DNA of 64,000 bases from UBA1219 sp045601425 (GCA_045601425.1 JAZRZP010000040.1:62001-126000), one strand, 5' to 3'; positions 50,809 to 60,192 are shown, numbered from the stretch's first letter. Numbers and translations: made by a program. Notes: generated by a model not told the origin, from the letters alone.

Positions 50809-52578
50809 AAAAGTAAAAAATTACTTTCTGTAACCCTTTGTACGACTACTATTGCAGCAGTTTCGGGCATATTTTTCTCATGTGCCAAGGAAGAACTCGA
50901 CTACAGCAAGTTGAACCTCATCGGCGACCCGAAACCAATTACGGTCAGTGCCACTTTGCCGAAATCTGCAAGTTTGGACAAGACAACCCTCAGTACCGAC
51001 GGAAAAGTGTGTTGGGAATCCGATGATAAAATTACGGTAAACGGCACCGAACTGGGAATAAGTGCAATCCTTTCGGAGACTTGTGCGGTGTTTGAAGGAA
51101 GTGTAGGTTCCATAACCACTACCTACGGAAGAGGTTATTGGGCAACTTACCCCACCTCGCTCAACGCGACGGGATATACCTCAAGTTCTGTGAATGTTAC
51201 GATTCCGCCCGCCCAGACCTACAATGGAGACAGTATTCCAAACTACATGGCGGCGTTCAATACAGCAGCTGATGGAGACAATCTTAATCTGCAGTTCAAG
51301 AACCTGTGCTGCATAATAAGATTTCAGGTAAAGTCTCAAGACAATGACAATAAACCCGAAAACACACTTTCCGAAATAGAAGTCGTGTCCAGCCAGAACA
51401 TTGCCGGCACGGCAACGGTGCAAATGGGCGGTTCCGGTCCTGAGTTTGTCAGTTGGATCAATGGTGGCGGTGTACTGACTCTGGACTGTGGAGACACACG
51501 GCTCAACAGTGGCACCGACATCACCTTCTATGTAATGGTCCCCGCCGGAACGCAGGACCTGACCGTGAAGTTCTACGATGCTACAGGCAAGTACATGTGC
51601 AAGACTGTAAGCAGTGCGGCTCTCGCACGCAACAACATATACACTCTTTCGGCTATACTGAATGCCACCGAAGAAGCCCCCGCACATCTTTCTGGATTGT
51701 TTTCGGTGTCGCCAACCAAGAAAGTATACTTTTCCATTGGCAACCTGCAGTGGAGTGCCACAGGTGGTGGAAGTATTGCAACCACCCATGCTGTGGCGGG
51801 AGGTGGTATTGCCGTTGGTACATGGCGTTTCTCAAAACATCAGTGGGATTTTGTGGGTGACGCAACCATGGGGAATGTATATGCCGGCGGTGTAAAGTGC
51901 AACAATGAATACATCTCCTCCACATACACAGGGTGGATAGATCTCTTCGGTTGGGGAACAAGCGGCTACAACGGCAAATATCCGTATATGACAAGTTCAA
52001 ATGTGTTAGACTACTGGTCTGGGGGGCTTGGCGCTTCCGATCCTGACAGCAACTACAATTGGGGCAGATACAATGCCATAAGCAACGGTGGTAACCAACC
52101 TGGATTGTGGCGGGTTCTCGAACATACTGAATGGTTTTACTTGATGAATACCCGAACCAATGCGTCCGAAAAATATGGTCCGGCTTGCGTGAATGGTGTA
52201 AACGGTATGATAATTCTGCCCGACGAATTTTCTGTACCGACAGGGTTTCATTTTGTACATGGAATGGGACCAGGAAGTAAATACAGCGACAATACATACA
52301 CCATTACCGAGTGGTTGACGTTGGAAAATGGTGGTGCGGTATTCTTGCCTGCTGGTGGTCGACGTGTCAAAGACAACAACACCAATCAATGCACCGTTAT
52401 TGATTTGGTTGGCCAGTACGCGGCATTTTGGGGGGAAAATGTGGATGCGCGTGGTGAGTTCCCACTCATTACCACCGTACCGACATATTTCTACTACGTT
52501 GCAGATGGATGTTACCCATCGTCCGACTATTTCAGCGAAAATGGGTTGGCGGTGCGTTTGGTGCGTGATGCAAATTAA
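50809..52578 (+). CDS. Fimbrillin/Mfa-like lipoprotein, start codon unclear
   Basis: The reading frame encodes KSKKLLSVTLC...AAVSGIFFSCAKEE at its beginning, a complete lipoprotein signal with lipobox FFSC (Cys at 50881-50883). A fimbrillin-like (Mfa/FimA-type) domain is at about 35-290 (KITVNGTELG, FKNLCCIIRFQV, LARNNIYTLSAIL). A C-terminal domain (about 295-589) follows with GWIDLFGWGTSGYN, GLWRVLEHTEWFYLM and GGAVFLPAGGRR, common in Bacteroidota surface proteins. No ATG, GTG or TTG lies upstream of the signal peptide in frame; the frame opens after a stop at 50764-50766, and ATT at 50770 is the only near-start codon. The first TTG in frame (50911) would delete the signal. A non-standard start, mutation or sequence error is possible. 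Confidence 0.72.
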   Translation, partial: KSKKLLSVTLCTTTIAAVSGIFFSCAKEELDYSKLNLIGDPKPITVSATLPKSASLDKTTLSTDGKVCWESDDKITVNGTELGISAILSETCAVFEGSVGSITTTYGRGYWATYPTSLNATGYTSSSVNVTIPPAQTYNGDSIPNYMAAFNTAADGDNLNLQFKNLCCIIRFQVKSQDNDNKPENTLSEIEVVSSQNIAGTATVQMGGSGPEFVSWINGGGVLTLDCGDTRLNSGTDITFYVMVPAGTQDLTVKFYDATGKYMCKTVSSAALARNNIYTLSAILNATEEAPAHLSGLFSVSPTKKVYFSIGNLQWSATGGGSIATTHAVAGGGIAVGTWRFSKHQWDFVGDATMGNVYAGGVKCNNEYISSTYTGWIDLFGWGTSGYNGKYPYMTSSNVLDYWSGGLGASDPDSNYNWGRYNAISNGGNQPGLWRVLEHTEWFYLMNTRTNASEKYGPACVNGVNGMIILPDEFSVPTGFHFVHGMGPGSKYSDNTYTITEWLTLENGGAVFLPAGGRRVKDNNTNQCTVIDLVGQYAAFWGENVDARGEFPLITTVPTYFYYVADGCYPSSDYFSENGLAVRLVRDAN

Positions 52579-52604
52579 CAGGATATAACGTGTTTTCATG
52601 ATTC

Positions 52605-52635
52605 GGGGGCCGCAGAAATGCGGCTCCCCTTTTTT
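52605..52635 (+). terminator. Terminator of the fimbrillin-like gene
   Basis: GGGG-GCCGCA (52605-52614), GAAA tetraloop, TGCGGC-TCCC (52619-52628) and a T-run to 52635. A second inverted repeat, GTGAAACGG/CCGTTTCAC (52723-52731 with 52742-52750), overlaps the end of thiL. Confidence 0.85.
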
Positions 52636-52746
52636 ATAGTGTAGCGACAATGTCCCGTTTGCAGATAGGATTTCTCGGAGATACAGCAGTCACTGCCGGA
52701 CTCGGTTCGTAAATCCGGCATCGTGAAACGGTTTAAGTCAGCCGTT

Positions 52747-53775
52747 TCACTTCCAGCCCTGAGCTTTCAGTTCTATGGCTGAGTTTTGCGGGGTTACCAT
52801 TATGGCACCGCGTGCTTCCTCGGTAATGTGTCCGATGATGGAGATGCTTTCGCAGTTTTTTATTTTTTCGTAATCGGACTGGTTTACCGTAAAAAGGAGT
52901 TCGTTGTCTCCGCCACCGTTCATGGCGAAAGACGTGGGCAGCATGTTGGGGCCGAAGTCGGTGCAGACGTGCGAAGTACCGTAGTCGATGGGTATTTTTT
53001 CCTCGTAAATTTCGCAGCCGCAATGCGATTCGCGGCAAATGGCGATGGCAGCCGAGGCAAGGCCGTCACCTACATTGATCATGGAAGTGGGGATGATTCC
53101 GTTTTCGGCAAGCCAGTCCACGATGTCTGTACGAGGTTCGGGTTTCAGGAAACGCTCAATGACATATTCATGTGAAGCAAGGTCGGGCTGGAACTGCGGA
53201 TTGGCCTTGTAGGTGGCTTTTTCGCGTTCCAGAATGAGGAGTCCGGCATACGCCGAGCCGAAGTCGCCCGAGGCACAGAGCAGATCGTAAACCTTGGCAC
53301 CGTTGCGGGTTACTATTTTGTTTTCCTCGGCTTCGCCGATGGCAGTGGCCGAAATCATCATGCCGGAAACGCTCGAAGTAATGTCGCTCGAAACGAGGTC
53401 GAGGTCGTAGCGATCGCAGGCGAAATGTATTCCCTCGAAGAACTCTTCCATGGCTTCGATTGTATAACGGCTTGATATGGCAATGTTTACAATTATCTGT
53501 CTTGCGGTGGCATTCATGGCCACGATATTGGAGACGGCATTCGCAACGGCTTTGTAGCCGAGATGTTTCAGCGGGGTGTACATCATGTCGAAATGTATGC
53601 CTTCTACCAAGACGGTATTCGTTACAACGGTTCTGTTTTCCGAAAGTTCCATCACTGCAGCGTCATCGTGCAGGGCGACTTTGGTGTTGGCGTTTTTCAC
53701 TTCAAAGTTTCCGGTAAGGTGTGAAATGAGTGCGAATTTTCCGTAATCTTCAAGTTTCTTTGTTTCTTCGTTCAT
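52747..53775 (-). CDS. thiL: Thiamine-monophosphate kinase
   Basis: ThiL phosphorylates thiamine monophosphate to thiamine diphosphate, the last step of the pathway. The 342-aa protein is of the PurM/ThiL ATP-binding superfamily: ALHDDAAVM, the VEGIHFDMMYTPLKHLGYKAVANAVSNIVAMNATAR segment, DLDLVSSDITSS and MINVGDGLASAAIAI match ThiL. CTDFGPNMLP and GGGDNELLFTV follow. It lies 12 nt downstream of clpC and is probably co-transcribed; no other thiamine gene is in the window. Related AIR synthase-like kinases cannot be completely excluded. Confidence 0.9.
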   Translation of the reverse strand: MNEETKKLEDYGKFALISHLTGNFEVKNANTKVALHDDAAVMELSENRTVVTNTVLVEGIHFDMMYTPLKHLGYKAVANAVSNIVAMNATARQIIVNIAISSRYTIEAMEEFFEGIHFACDRYDLDLVSSDITSSVSGMMISATAIGEAEENKIVTRNGAKVYDLLCASGDFGSAYAGLLILEREKATYKANPQFQPDLASHEYVIERFLKPEPRTDIVDWLAENGIIPTSMINVGDGLASAAIAICRESHCGCEIYEEKIPIDYGTSHVCTDFGPNMLPTSFAMNGGGDNELLFTVNQSDYEKIKNCESISIIGHITEEARGAIMVTPQNSAIELKAQGWK

Positions 53776-53787
53776 GATGTGAGTTTA

Positions 53788-56382
53788 TCAAATTGTTGGA
53801 TTTTCGGCAGAAACCAGTTTTTCTGTTTTTCTGATATCGATTCTGATTTTTGTTTCTTCGTTGTCTTTTTCCGTATCTATCACTATTTCGTCGCATTGCG
53901 AGAGCGAGGATCCGATAATGTGTTCGGCGAGTTCGTCTTCGACGTATTTCTGTATGGCACGGCGCAGTGGGCGGGCACCGTAGTTGGGGTCCCAGCCTTT
54001 TTCCAGAATGAAGTCCTTGGCACTCTCGGTGATTTTTATTTCGTAACCCATGGCTCCGATGCGGTCAAACAGACCATTGAGTTCAATGTCGATAATACGG
54101 TGGATCTGTTCGCGTTCGAGATTGTTGAAAATGACAATGTCGTCTATGCGGTTCAGAAATTCCGGGGCGAACTGTTTTTTCATTGCCTTTTCAATCACTT
54201 CCTTTTCGAGTTTTTCACGGTCGTTGGAACGCGACGAGGTGGAGAATCCCACTCCGGTACCGAACTCTTTCAGCTGTCGGGAGCCTATGTTCGAGGTCAT
54301 GATTATGATGGTGTTCTTGAAATCGACCTTACGTCCCATTCCGTCGGTGAGCTGTCCGTCGTCGAGAACTTGTAGCAGCAGGTTGAAGACGTCGGCATGA
54401 GCTTTTTCTATTTCATCGAGAAGAACGATGGAATAGGGTTTCCGGCGGACTTTTTCGGTAAGTTGGCCGCCTTCTTCGTAGCCCACATATCCCGGAGGGG
54501 CTCCTATGAGTCGGGAGACAGCGAATTTTTCCATGTATTCGCTCATGTCGATGCGTATCATGGCACTTTCGCTGTCGAAGAGGTATTTTGCCAGCACTTT
54601 TGCGAGGAAGGTTTTCCCCACGCCGGTGGGGCCGAGGAATATGAAACTTCCTATCGGGCGGTTGGGGTCTTTGAGGCCGGCACGGTTGCGGCGGACAGCT
54701 TTGGCAATCTTTGCCACAGCTTCGTCTTGTCCGATGACGCTTTTCTGGAGGTCGTCTTCCATGTTTTTAAGCCGTGAACCCTCGCTTTGTGCTATGCGCT
54801 GTATAGGCACCCCTGTCATCATGGCCACCACAGCGGCCACGTCTTCTTCGGTTACAGGAATGCGTTTTTCACGTTCTTCGGCTTCCCATTGTTTCTTTGT
54901 GTCTTCGAGTTTCGCCGAAAGCTGCCGTTCCTGATCGCGGAACACTGCGGCTTCGTTGTAGCTTTTTCGTGCAAGGACTTCTTTTTTCATGGCAACGACT
55001 CGTGCAATTTCCTGTTCGAGGGCAGTAATCTCTTCGGGTATCTTTATATTGGCGATATGTACTCTCGCACCGGCTTCGTCGAGTGCATCGATGGCCTTGT
55101 CGGGCAGCAGCCGGTCGCTGATATAGCGGTTGGTGAGCGTTACGCAGGCCTTTATTGCCTCGTCGGTGTAGCTTACGATGTGGTGATCCTCGTATTTGCT
55201 TTTTATGTTGTTCAGGATTTCGACGGTCTCATCAATGGTCGTGGCTTCGACCATGACTTTCTGGAAGCGGCGTTCCAGAGCACCGTCTTTTTCGATGTAT
55301 TGCCTGTATTCGTCAAGTGTCGTAGTGCCTATGCACTGAAGTTCGTTGCGGGCAAGTGCTGGCTTGAACATGTTGGAGGCGTCGAGCGATCCCGACGAGT
55401 TTCCGGCACCGACGATGGTGTGTATTTCGTCAATGAAGACAATTATGTCGGGATTATGCCTCAGCTCGTTGAGTATGGCTTTCATGCGTTCTTCGAACTG
55501 GCCGCGGTATTTCGTTCCGGCTACCAGCGAGCCCATATCAAGGGCAATGACGCGTTTTTTGTAAAGAGTTCGCGGGACCTTTCCTTCCACGATGCGAGTG
55601 GCAAGACCTTCGGCAATGGCCGATTTGCCTACGCCGGGCTCACCGATGAGTATAGGGTTGTTCTTCTTTCTGCGGCTGAGAATCTGGGCAATGCGTTCGA
55701 GTTCCTTTTCACGTCCCACAATGGGGTCGAGGCGGTGTTCGGCAGCGGCTTGTGTGAGGTCTCGGCCGAAGTTTTCCAGTGCCGGCGTGCGGTTGTTGCC
55801 CGAAGGTTTTCTTGTGTTTTTGTCGCCGAACAGGGTGTCGTTGTCGTCATCGTCGTCAAACAGGGTGTCGTTGTCGTCGTCGTTGGGAATCTGGTTTCTT
55901 GAGCTTCTGCGGGACGTCGGTACATCGTCTCCGGATTTCTTTCGGAAATTCTCGTTCATGTATTCCGACAGTACATCGTATGTGAGTCCCTGCTGTTGCA
56001 GAAACGAGGAAACGATGTTGTTCCCGTCTTTCATGATGGTGAGCAGGAGGTGCTCGGTATTTATCGTGTCGCTTTTGTATTCCCTCGATACGAGATATGC
56101 GAACCGCAACACTTTTTCCAGCTGTTTCTGCATGGGAATGCTGTCGTTCGGATTGTGATTCATGCCGCTGTTTGTCTGGTTTATGGTGCGTTCGATGTTT
56201 TCTCTGACAAGGGAGATGTCCGTTTTGAAATGGTTCAGTATCTCCATGGCAGTGCAGTTCTTTTCCCGCAGCAGCCCTAAAAAAAGGTGTTCCACACCGA
56301 GAGTGGAACTTCCCAGACGCACTCCTTCGTCGTGGACATTGGATATGACCTTTGTGGCATTTTCGCTAAATTTCGGATCCAT
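53788..56382 (-). CDS. clpC: ATP-dependent Clp protease ATP-binding subunit (ClpC type)
   Basis: An 864-aa AAA+ unfoldase that feeds substrates to ClpP. The Clp_N domain (two repeats, about 1-150) is followed by an acidic linker (about 160-195) that contains a 30-bp tandem repeat at DNA level. AAA1 has Walker A GEPGVGKSA (near residue 247) and FIDEIHTIVGAG. The M domain follows (about 420-490). AAA2 has GPTGVGKTFLAK (near residue 585), LDEIEKAHADVF, and the C-terminal ClpB D2-small domain. Arg-finger and sensor regions are intact. The N-terminus MDPKFSENATKVISNVHDEGVRLG is ClpC-like. An inverted repeat lies in its leader (56457-56493). It heads the clpC-thiL operon. Confidence 0.95.
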   Translation of the reverse strand: MDPKFSENATKVISNVHDEGVRLGSSTLGVEHLFLGLLREKNCTAMEILNHFKTDISLVRENIERTINQTNSGMNHNPNDSIPMQKQLEKVLRFAYLVSREYKSDTINTEHLLLTIMKDGNNIVSSFLQQQGLTYDVLSEYMNENFRKKSGDDVPTSRRSSRNQIPNDDDNDTLFDDDDDNDTLFGDKNTRKPSGNNRTPALENFGRDLTQAAAEHRLDPIVGREKELERIAQILSRRKKNNPILIGEPGVGKSAIAEGLATRIVEGKVPRTLYKKRVIALDMGSLVAGTKYRGQFEERMKAILNELRHNPDIIVFIDEIHTIVGAGNSSGSLDASNMFKPALARNELQCIGTTTLDEYRQYIEKDGALERRFQKVMVEATTIDETVEILNNIKSKYEDHHIVSYTDEAIKACVTLTNRYISDRLLPDKAIDALDEAGARVHIANIKIPEEITALEQEIARVVAMKKEVLARKSYNEAAVFRDQERQLSAKLEDTKKQWEAEEREKRIPVTEEDVAAVVAMMTGVPIQRIAQSEGSRLKNMEDDLQKSVIGQDEAVAKIAKAVRRNRAGLKDPNRPIGSFIFLGPTGVGKTFLAKVLAKYLFDSESAMIRIDMSEYMEKFAVSRLIGAPPGYVGYEEGGQLTEKVRRKPYSIVLLDEIEKAHADVFNLLLQVLDDGQLTDGMGRKVDFKNTIIIMTSNIGSRQLKEFGTGVGFSTSSRSNDREKLEKEVIEKAMKKQFAPEFLNRIDDIVIFNNLEREQIHRIIDIELNGLFDRIGAMGYEIKITESAKDFILEKGWDPNYGARPLRRAIQKYVEDELAEHIIGSSLSQCDEIVIDTEKDNEETKIRIDIRKTEKLVSAENPTI
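55831..55883. repeat. 30-bp imperfect tandem repeat inside clpC
   Basis: A 30-bp unit starting CAGGGTGTCGTTGTCGTC at 55831 is repeated from 55861 with two differences within the matched 23 nt. On the coding strand it encodes two copies of an acidic DNDTLF(D/G)D-type segment between the Clp_N and first AAA domain. Confidence 0.7.
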
Positions 56383-56456
56383 CGTAATGCTTTGAGTTTA
56401 AAAACAAATGAAATTGTTTCGAAAATATTCCATTTTTACAAATTCTATTCAATGCG

Positions 56457-56493
56457 GATATCGTTGCAGGACAATTGTTTACGCAACGATATC
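56457..56493. promoter_or_regulatory. Inverted repeat in the clpC leader
   Basis: GATATCGTTGC (56457-56467), a 15-nt spacer, GCAACGATATC (56483-56493): 11 perfect base pairs. It lies between the clpC -7 box (56522-56529) and start (56382), thus in its 5' leader. It does not match CIRCE (TTAGCACTC-N9-GAGTGCTAA). It may be an operator or an RNA hairpin. Confidence 0.65.
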
Positions 56494-56521
56494 AAGAAAA
56501 ATCGAAACAATATATCAATTT

Positions 56522-56529
56522 CAAAAGTA
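56522..56529 (-). promoter_or_regulatory. -7 box of clpC-thiL
   Basis: TACTTTTG on the minus strand, 140 nt before the clpC start. No -33 TTG at normal spacing. The 56383-56822 gap also holds the inverted repeat, the A/T palindrome copy 2 and the ompA promoter; nothing else is seen. Confidence 0.6.
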
Positions 56530-56643
56530 CTACAAAAACTTTGAAAATGCGGATTTCCGGTTTCGGATTTTTCAACACGGATTTGTTTATATAGGCACCG
56601 AATTTACAGCCGTTTTATTGCGAAGAGTGTTTGCTGTAAAGGT

Positions 56644-56667
56644 TTTTACAAAAAAAACGTTTTTTTG
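56644..56667. repeat. 24-nt A/T palindromic element, copy 2
   Basis: Identical to 14291-14314: TTTTAC, eight A, CG, seven T, G. Here it lies 89 nt before the -7 box of the OmpA gene. Confidence 0.7.
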
Positions 56668-56755
56668 ACAAAATATAATATATTGATATTCAGTGTGTTG
56701 ATAAAATGTTTCAATGATTTTCAAGAAAATATGGCAAAAATTCAAATAAAATTAG

Positions 56756-56763
56756 TATCTTTG
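56756..56763 (+). promoter_or_regulatory. -7 box of the OmpA-family gene
   Basis: TATCTTTG, 60 nt before the ATG at 56823. No clear -33 TTG; the sequence upstream is A-rich. Confidence 0.6.
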
Positions 56764-56822
56764 CAGTTCTATTCCCGAGAAGGAAATAAAACAAACAATA
56801 TAATTAATTATAAAGTATAAAG

Positions 56823-58154
56823 ATGAAAAAAACATTAAAGATTGCAGCATTTGCACTTGTTTTGATCGGATTTAGCACAGTATTTGCGCAAGAAGCTAAC
56901 ACCGAGAAAACAGCAAGTCCAAGGTATCCGCATTACGGATTCTGGAGCAACTGGTCAATCGGCATCAATGGCGGTTGGACCTACAGATTACAAAAAGAGA
57001 CACTGAACAATCAGGAGATGACGTTCAACAACGACCATCGTAACGGTTGGGGTATCGGTGGACTTTTGGCAAAACAGTTGAATTACGTTTGGGACGTACG
57101 CTTCAAGGTGAACTATGCCGACGTTGATTCGAAAATCAAAAACAATCCCATTCTGGGACCAGAGAAAGAACAATCCACTCCCTATGGTGTTGTAAACTAC
57201 ACCAACTACATTGGTAAACACCTCAATTTCAATGTGGATTTCACATTCTCAATCATCGACGCCATCAAAGGTTATCAGGATCCTTACAGAAAATGCAGAC
57301 TCTACCTCCTTGCAGGTATGGGCGGTACAGCATTCCTGAACGATGATGAAGCTGAAAACCAGAACGGAGAACAGAAACGCTGGTTCGGCAACGAATCATT
57401 TTCTGCTAACGTTGGTTTGGGTTTTGACTGGAGATGTTGCGAACACTTCTCTCTCTATGTTGAACCTTCGATTTGGGTTATCGCCGACCTTCCGACAGTG
57501 TTCGACGGTGACATCGTAGGAACTTATCTGTATGTTCCACTGGGACTCAAATATCATTTCGGCGTAACAGCAGCTGACAAGGCACGCATTGCACAGGAAG
57601 CTCTCCTTACACAGGAAAACTTCGACAACCTCCAGAAACAGTTGGAAGAATGTCAGGATGACCTCGCAGCATGCAACAAAAACGAACAGGATCTCAAAAA
57701 CAAAATCGCTGCACTGGAAGACGAAAACGGTCAGCTCAAAGATCGTCTCGACAAGACAGAAGCAGAAAACAACCGTTTGAGAAACAAACTCAAAGATATG
57801 AAAGACAATCAGCAGAAATACTACGGATTGCCTGTATCTATCCTCTATCCTAACGATATATGGAAAGTTCAGCCTAGCGAAAAAGGCAAACTTGACGCTA
57901 TCGCTAAAATCATGAAAGAAGATACTACTGTCAACTTCACAATCGTAGGTTCGTGCGACTACACTGCAAGTGACGAATACAATGACAGACTGTCTGAAAA
58001 ACGTGCTAACGAAGTCAAGAGACTTCTCGTTAAGAAGTACGGTATCAACGGTGACCGTCTGACTACAGTTGGTAAAGGTAAACGTGAATGCTTCGGTGAT
58101 TGCAAGCTTTCAATCAACCGTCGCGTATCCTTCTACGTAAATATGGAAGACTAG
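56823..58154 (+). CDS. OmpA-family outer membrane protein with coiled coil
   Basis: A 443-aa outer membrane protein. Signal peptide (MKKTLKIAAFALVLIGFSTVFAQ), N-terminal beta-barrel-type region (about 38-245: alternating strands such as WSIGINGGWTYR, DVRFKVNYADVD, YVPLGLKYHFG). A coiled coil follows (about 260-340, KQLEECQDDLAACNKNEQDL and ENGQLKDRLDKTEAENN). The C-terminal OmpA-type peptidoglycan-binding domain (about 345-443) has FTIVGSCDYTASDEYND, LSEKRANEVKRLLV and NRRVSFYVN. It is monocistronic with its own promoter and terminator. Codon use suggests high expression, as for major OmpA proteins. Confidence 0.93.
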   Translation: MKKTLKIAAFALVLIGFSTVFAQEANTEKTASPRYPHYGFWSNWSIGINGGWTYRLQKETLNNQEMTFNNDHRNGWGIGGLLAKQLNYVWDVRFKVNYADVDSKIKNNPILGPEKEQSTPYGVVNYTNYIGKHLNFNVDFTFSIIDAIKGYQDPYRKCRLYLLAGMGGTAFLNDDEAENQNGEQKRWFGNESFSANVGLGFDWRCCEHFSLYVEPSIWVIADLPTVFDGDIVGTYLYVPLGLKYHFGVTAADKARIAQEALLTQENFDNLQKQLEECQDDLAACNKNEQDLKNKIAALEDENGQLKDRLDKTEAENNRLRNKLKDMKDNQQKYYGLPVSILYPNDIWKVQPSEKGKLDAIAKIMKEDTTVNFTIVGSCDYTASDEYNDRLSEKRANEVKRLLVKKYGINGDRLTTVGKGKRECFGDCKLSINRRVSFYVNMED

Positions 58155-58173
58155 CAGTTTCCCTTTCTACCTT

Positions 58174-58208
58174 AAAAGGTCTGAATGAAAATTCAGACCT
58201 TTTTTTTT
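58174..58208 (+). terminator. Terminator of the OmpA-family gene
   Basis: AAAAGGTCTGAAT (58174-58186), GAAA tetraloop, ATTCAGACCTTTT (58191-58203) and a T-run to 58208. Confidence 0.92.
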
Positions 58209-58287
58209 GAAAAAATCTCCGGCAACCCTGAATTGCAGATATGAAAGAAACTTTTGAGAATGAATTACCGAAAATACAGCCTTTGTC

Positions 58288-60192
58288 ATGACAATATACG
58301 AAATATTGAAAAAATACTGGGGATACGACAAGTTTCGTCCCTTGCAGGAAGATATAATAACTTCGGTGTTGAATGGCTGTGATACGCTGGCCCTGCTTCC
58401 CACCGGAGGAGGGAAGTCGATATGCTTTCAGGTGCCGGCAATGGCTTTGGACGGTCTCTGCATCGTAATTTCTCCGCTCATTGCCCTAATGAAGGATCAG
58501 GTGCAGCACCTCAAGGAAAAGGGTATCAAAGCCGAGGCCATAGTTTCGGGAGTAAGCCGGGCCGAAACGGAACGTATCCTGAACAACAGTGTTTACAGCG
58601 ACTTGAAGTTTCTGTACGTATCGCCCGAAAGGCTGAAAAGCCAGTATTTTCTGGAATTTTTCAAAGACATGAAAGTCGGGCTCATTGCTGTTGACGAGGC
58701 ACATTGCATATCGCAGTGGGGCTACGACTTCCGTCCGCCTTATCTCGAGATTGCCGCAATAAGGGAATATCATCCCGGAGTTCCGGTAATGGCACTCACG
58801 GCAACCGCCACTCCTGCAGTGGTGGCCGACATTCAGAACAAACTTGCTTTTTCGAAAAAACGCAACGTGTTCCGTAAGAGTTTTTACCGCGACAACCTCA
58901 CCTACATGGCTTTTTTCGAGGAGGACAAGAACGGAAGGATGTTGCGGATTATCAATGCCATAAAAGGTTCGGGCATCGTGTATGTGCGAAACCGGCGGCG
59001 TACTCAGGAGATTGCGGAATTCCTTTACTCAAAGGGGATAAAGTCTTCGTTTTATCATGCCGGACTCAGCACCGAAGTCCGCGATGTGCGTCAGAAAAAA
59101 TGGATGGACGGCGAAATACAGGTTATTGTAGCCACCAACGCTTTCGGCATGGGCATAGACAAACCCGACGTGCGTTTCGTGATACATGTAGATCTGCCGG
59201 ATTCGCCCGAGGCTTATTTTCAGGAAGCCGGTCGCGGCGGCAGAGATGAGAAACAAGCCTATGCCGTGATTCTTTACGACAATACCGACATCGAATCACT
59301 GAAACAGAACCTGCAGATGTCGTTCCCCTCGCTGACTTACATCAGAAACGTGTACAATGCTGTCTGCAATTTCTACAGAATCCCCGAAGGCAGCGGTGCC
59401 AACGTGAAGTTCGATTTCGATCCCGTTGCCATCTGCAATGCCTACAAAATGCAGGTCGTGCCGTTTTTCAGCGCTCTGCGTTTTCTGGAAAAAGAAGGTC
59501 TGCTGATGATTCCCGAAAAACAGGAAACCATGTCGCAGGTGAAAATACTCTGCGACAAACAGGAACTTTATGCCTTTCAGGTAGAAAACCGCAGATATGA
59601 CGACATGCTGAAACTGATGCTCAGGCTCTATGGTGGACTATTTACGACGCATGTCACGATAAACGAGAAATTTTTGGCAAAGAAGATGATGTACGATGAA
59701 TGTGATATTGTGAATTTTCTGCGAAGGCTGCACCAGCGGGGAATCATCGACTACCGCGAAAAGGAAACTTCTCCGCAGATTGTTTTCCTTGCCGAAAGAA
59801 TAAATCCGAACAACCTGTACATAAGTGATGAGAATTATAAAATGCTGAAAGACAACGCTATGACCCGCATGAATGCAATGGTGGATTACGTGCGCGGAAC
59901 CGACAGGTGCAGGAGCAGCGCTTTGCTGTACTATTTCGGCGAAAAAAACAGCATACGTTGCGGGCGTTGCGACGTGTGCATCGCCCAAAGGCGTTCCTCC
60001 GACAGGGAAATCCTGCAGATGCGGATTCTGGAAGTCCTGAAGACTAACCCCTTGACAATAAAGAAACTCTGTGCCGAAATCCCCAAACTCGATGAAAGGG
60101 AAATTACCGGAACGGTTCGTGAAATGCTCGACTGCAACGTGATCGGCATAGACGAGGACATGCAGCTGTTCGTGAAACAGAAGGGAAGATAA
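58288..60192 (+). CDS. RecQ-family DNA helicase, short form
   Basis: A 634-aa RecQ helicase without an HRDC domain. Motifs: PTGGGKSICFQVPA (Walker A), AVDEAHCISQWGYDFRPPY, LTATATPAVV, and YFQEAGRGGRDEK (motif VI). The zinc-binding region CRSSALLYYFGEKNSIRCGRCDVC is intact. A winged-helix-type C-terminus is present. It differs clearly from the long RecQ at 24446-26674, and the two are probably not redundant. The ATG at 58288 (MTIYEILK) is the first in frame; a convergent MBOAT gene follows after 100 nt. Confidence 0.93.
   Translation: MTIYEILKKYWGYDKFRPLQEDIITSVLNGCDTLALLPTGGGKSICFQVPAMALDGLCIVISPLIALMKDQVQHLKEKGIKAEAIVSGVSRAETERILNNSVYSDLKFLYVSPERLKSQYFLEFFKDMKVGLIAVDEAHCISQWGYDFRPPYLEIAAIREYHPGVPVMALTATATPAVVADIQNKLAFSKKRNVFRKSFYRDNLTYMAFFEEDKNGRMLRIINAIKGSGIVYVRNRRRTQEIAEFLYSKGIKSSFYHAGLSTEVRDVRQKKWMDGEIQVIVATNAFGMGIDKPDVRFVIHVDLPDSPEAYFQEAGRGGRDEKQAYAVILYDNTDIESLKQNLQMSFPSLTYIRNVYNAVCNFYRIPEGSGANVKFDFDPVAICNAYKMQVVPFFSALRFLEKEGLLMIPEKQETMSQVKILCDKQELYAFQVENRRYDDMLKLMLRLYGGLFTTHVTINEKFLAKKMMYDECDIVNFLRRLHQRGIIDYREKETSPQIVFLAERINPNNLYISDENYKMLKDNAMTRMNAMVDYVRGTDRCRSSALLYYFGEKNSIRCGRCDVCIAQRRSSDREILQMRILEVLKTNPLTIKKLCAEIPKLDEREITGTVREMLDCNVIGIDEDMQLFVKQKGR

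Noticed and set aside
55831..55883. CRISPR-like repeat
   Set aside because: A coding tandem repeat with no spacers, and no cas genes in the window.
54787..55902. 371-codon open frame antisense to clpC
   Set aside because: Shadow of the highly biased coding strand; clpC has full-length conserved motifs in the opposite frame.
56457..56493. CIRCE heat-shock operator
   Set aside because: The inverted repeat is real but its arms do not match TTAGCACTC-N9-GAGTGCTAA, so HrcA control cannot be claimed.
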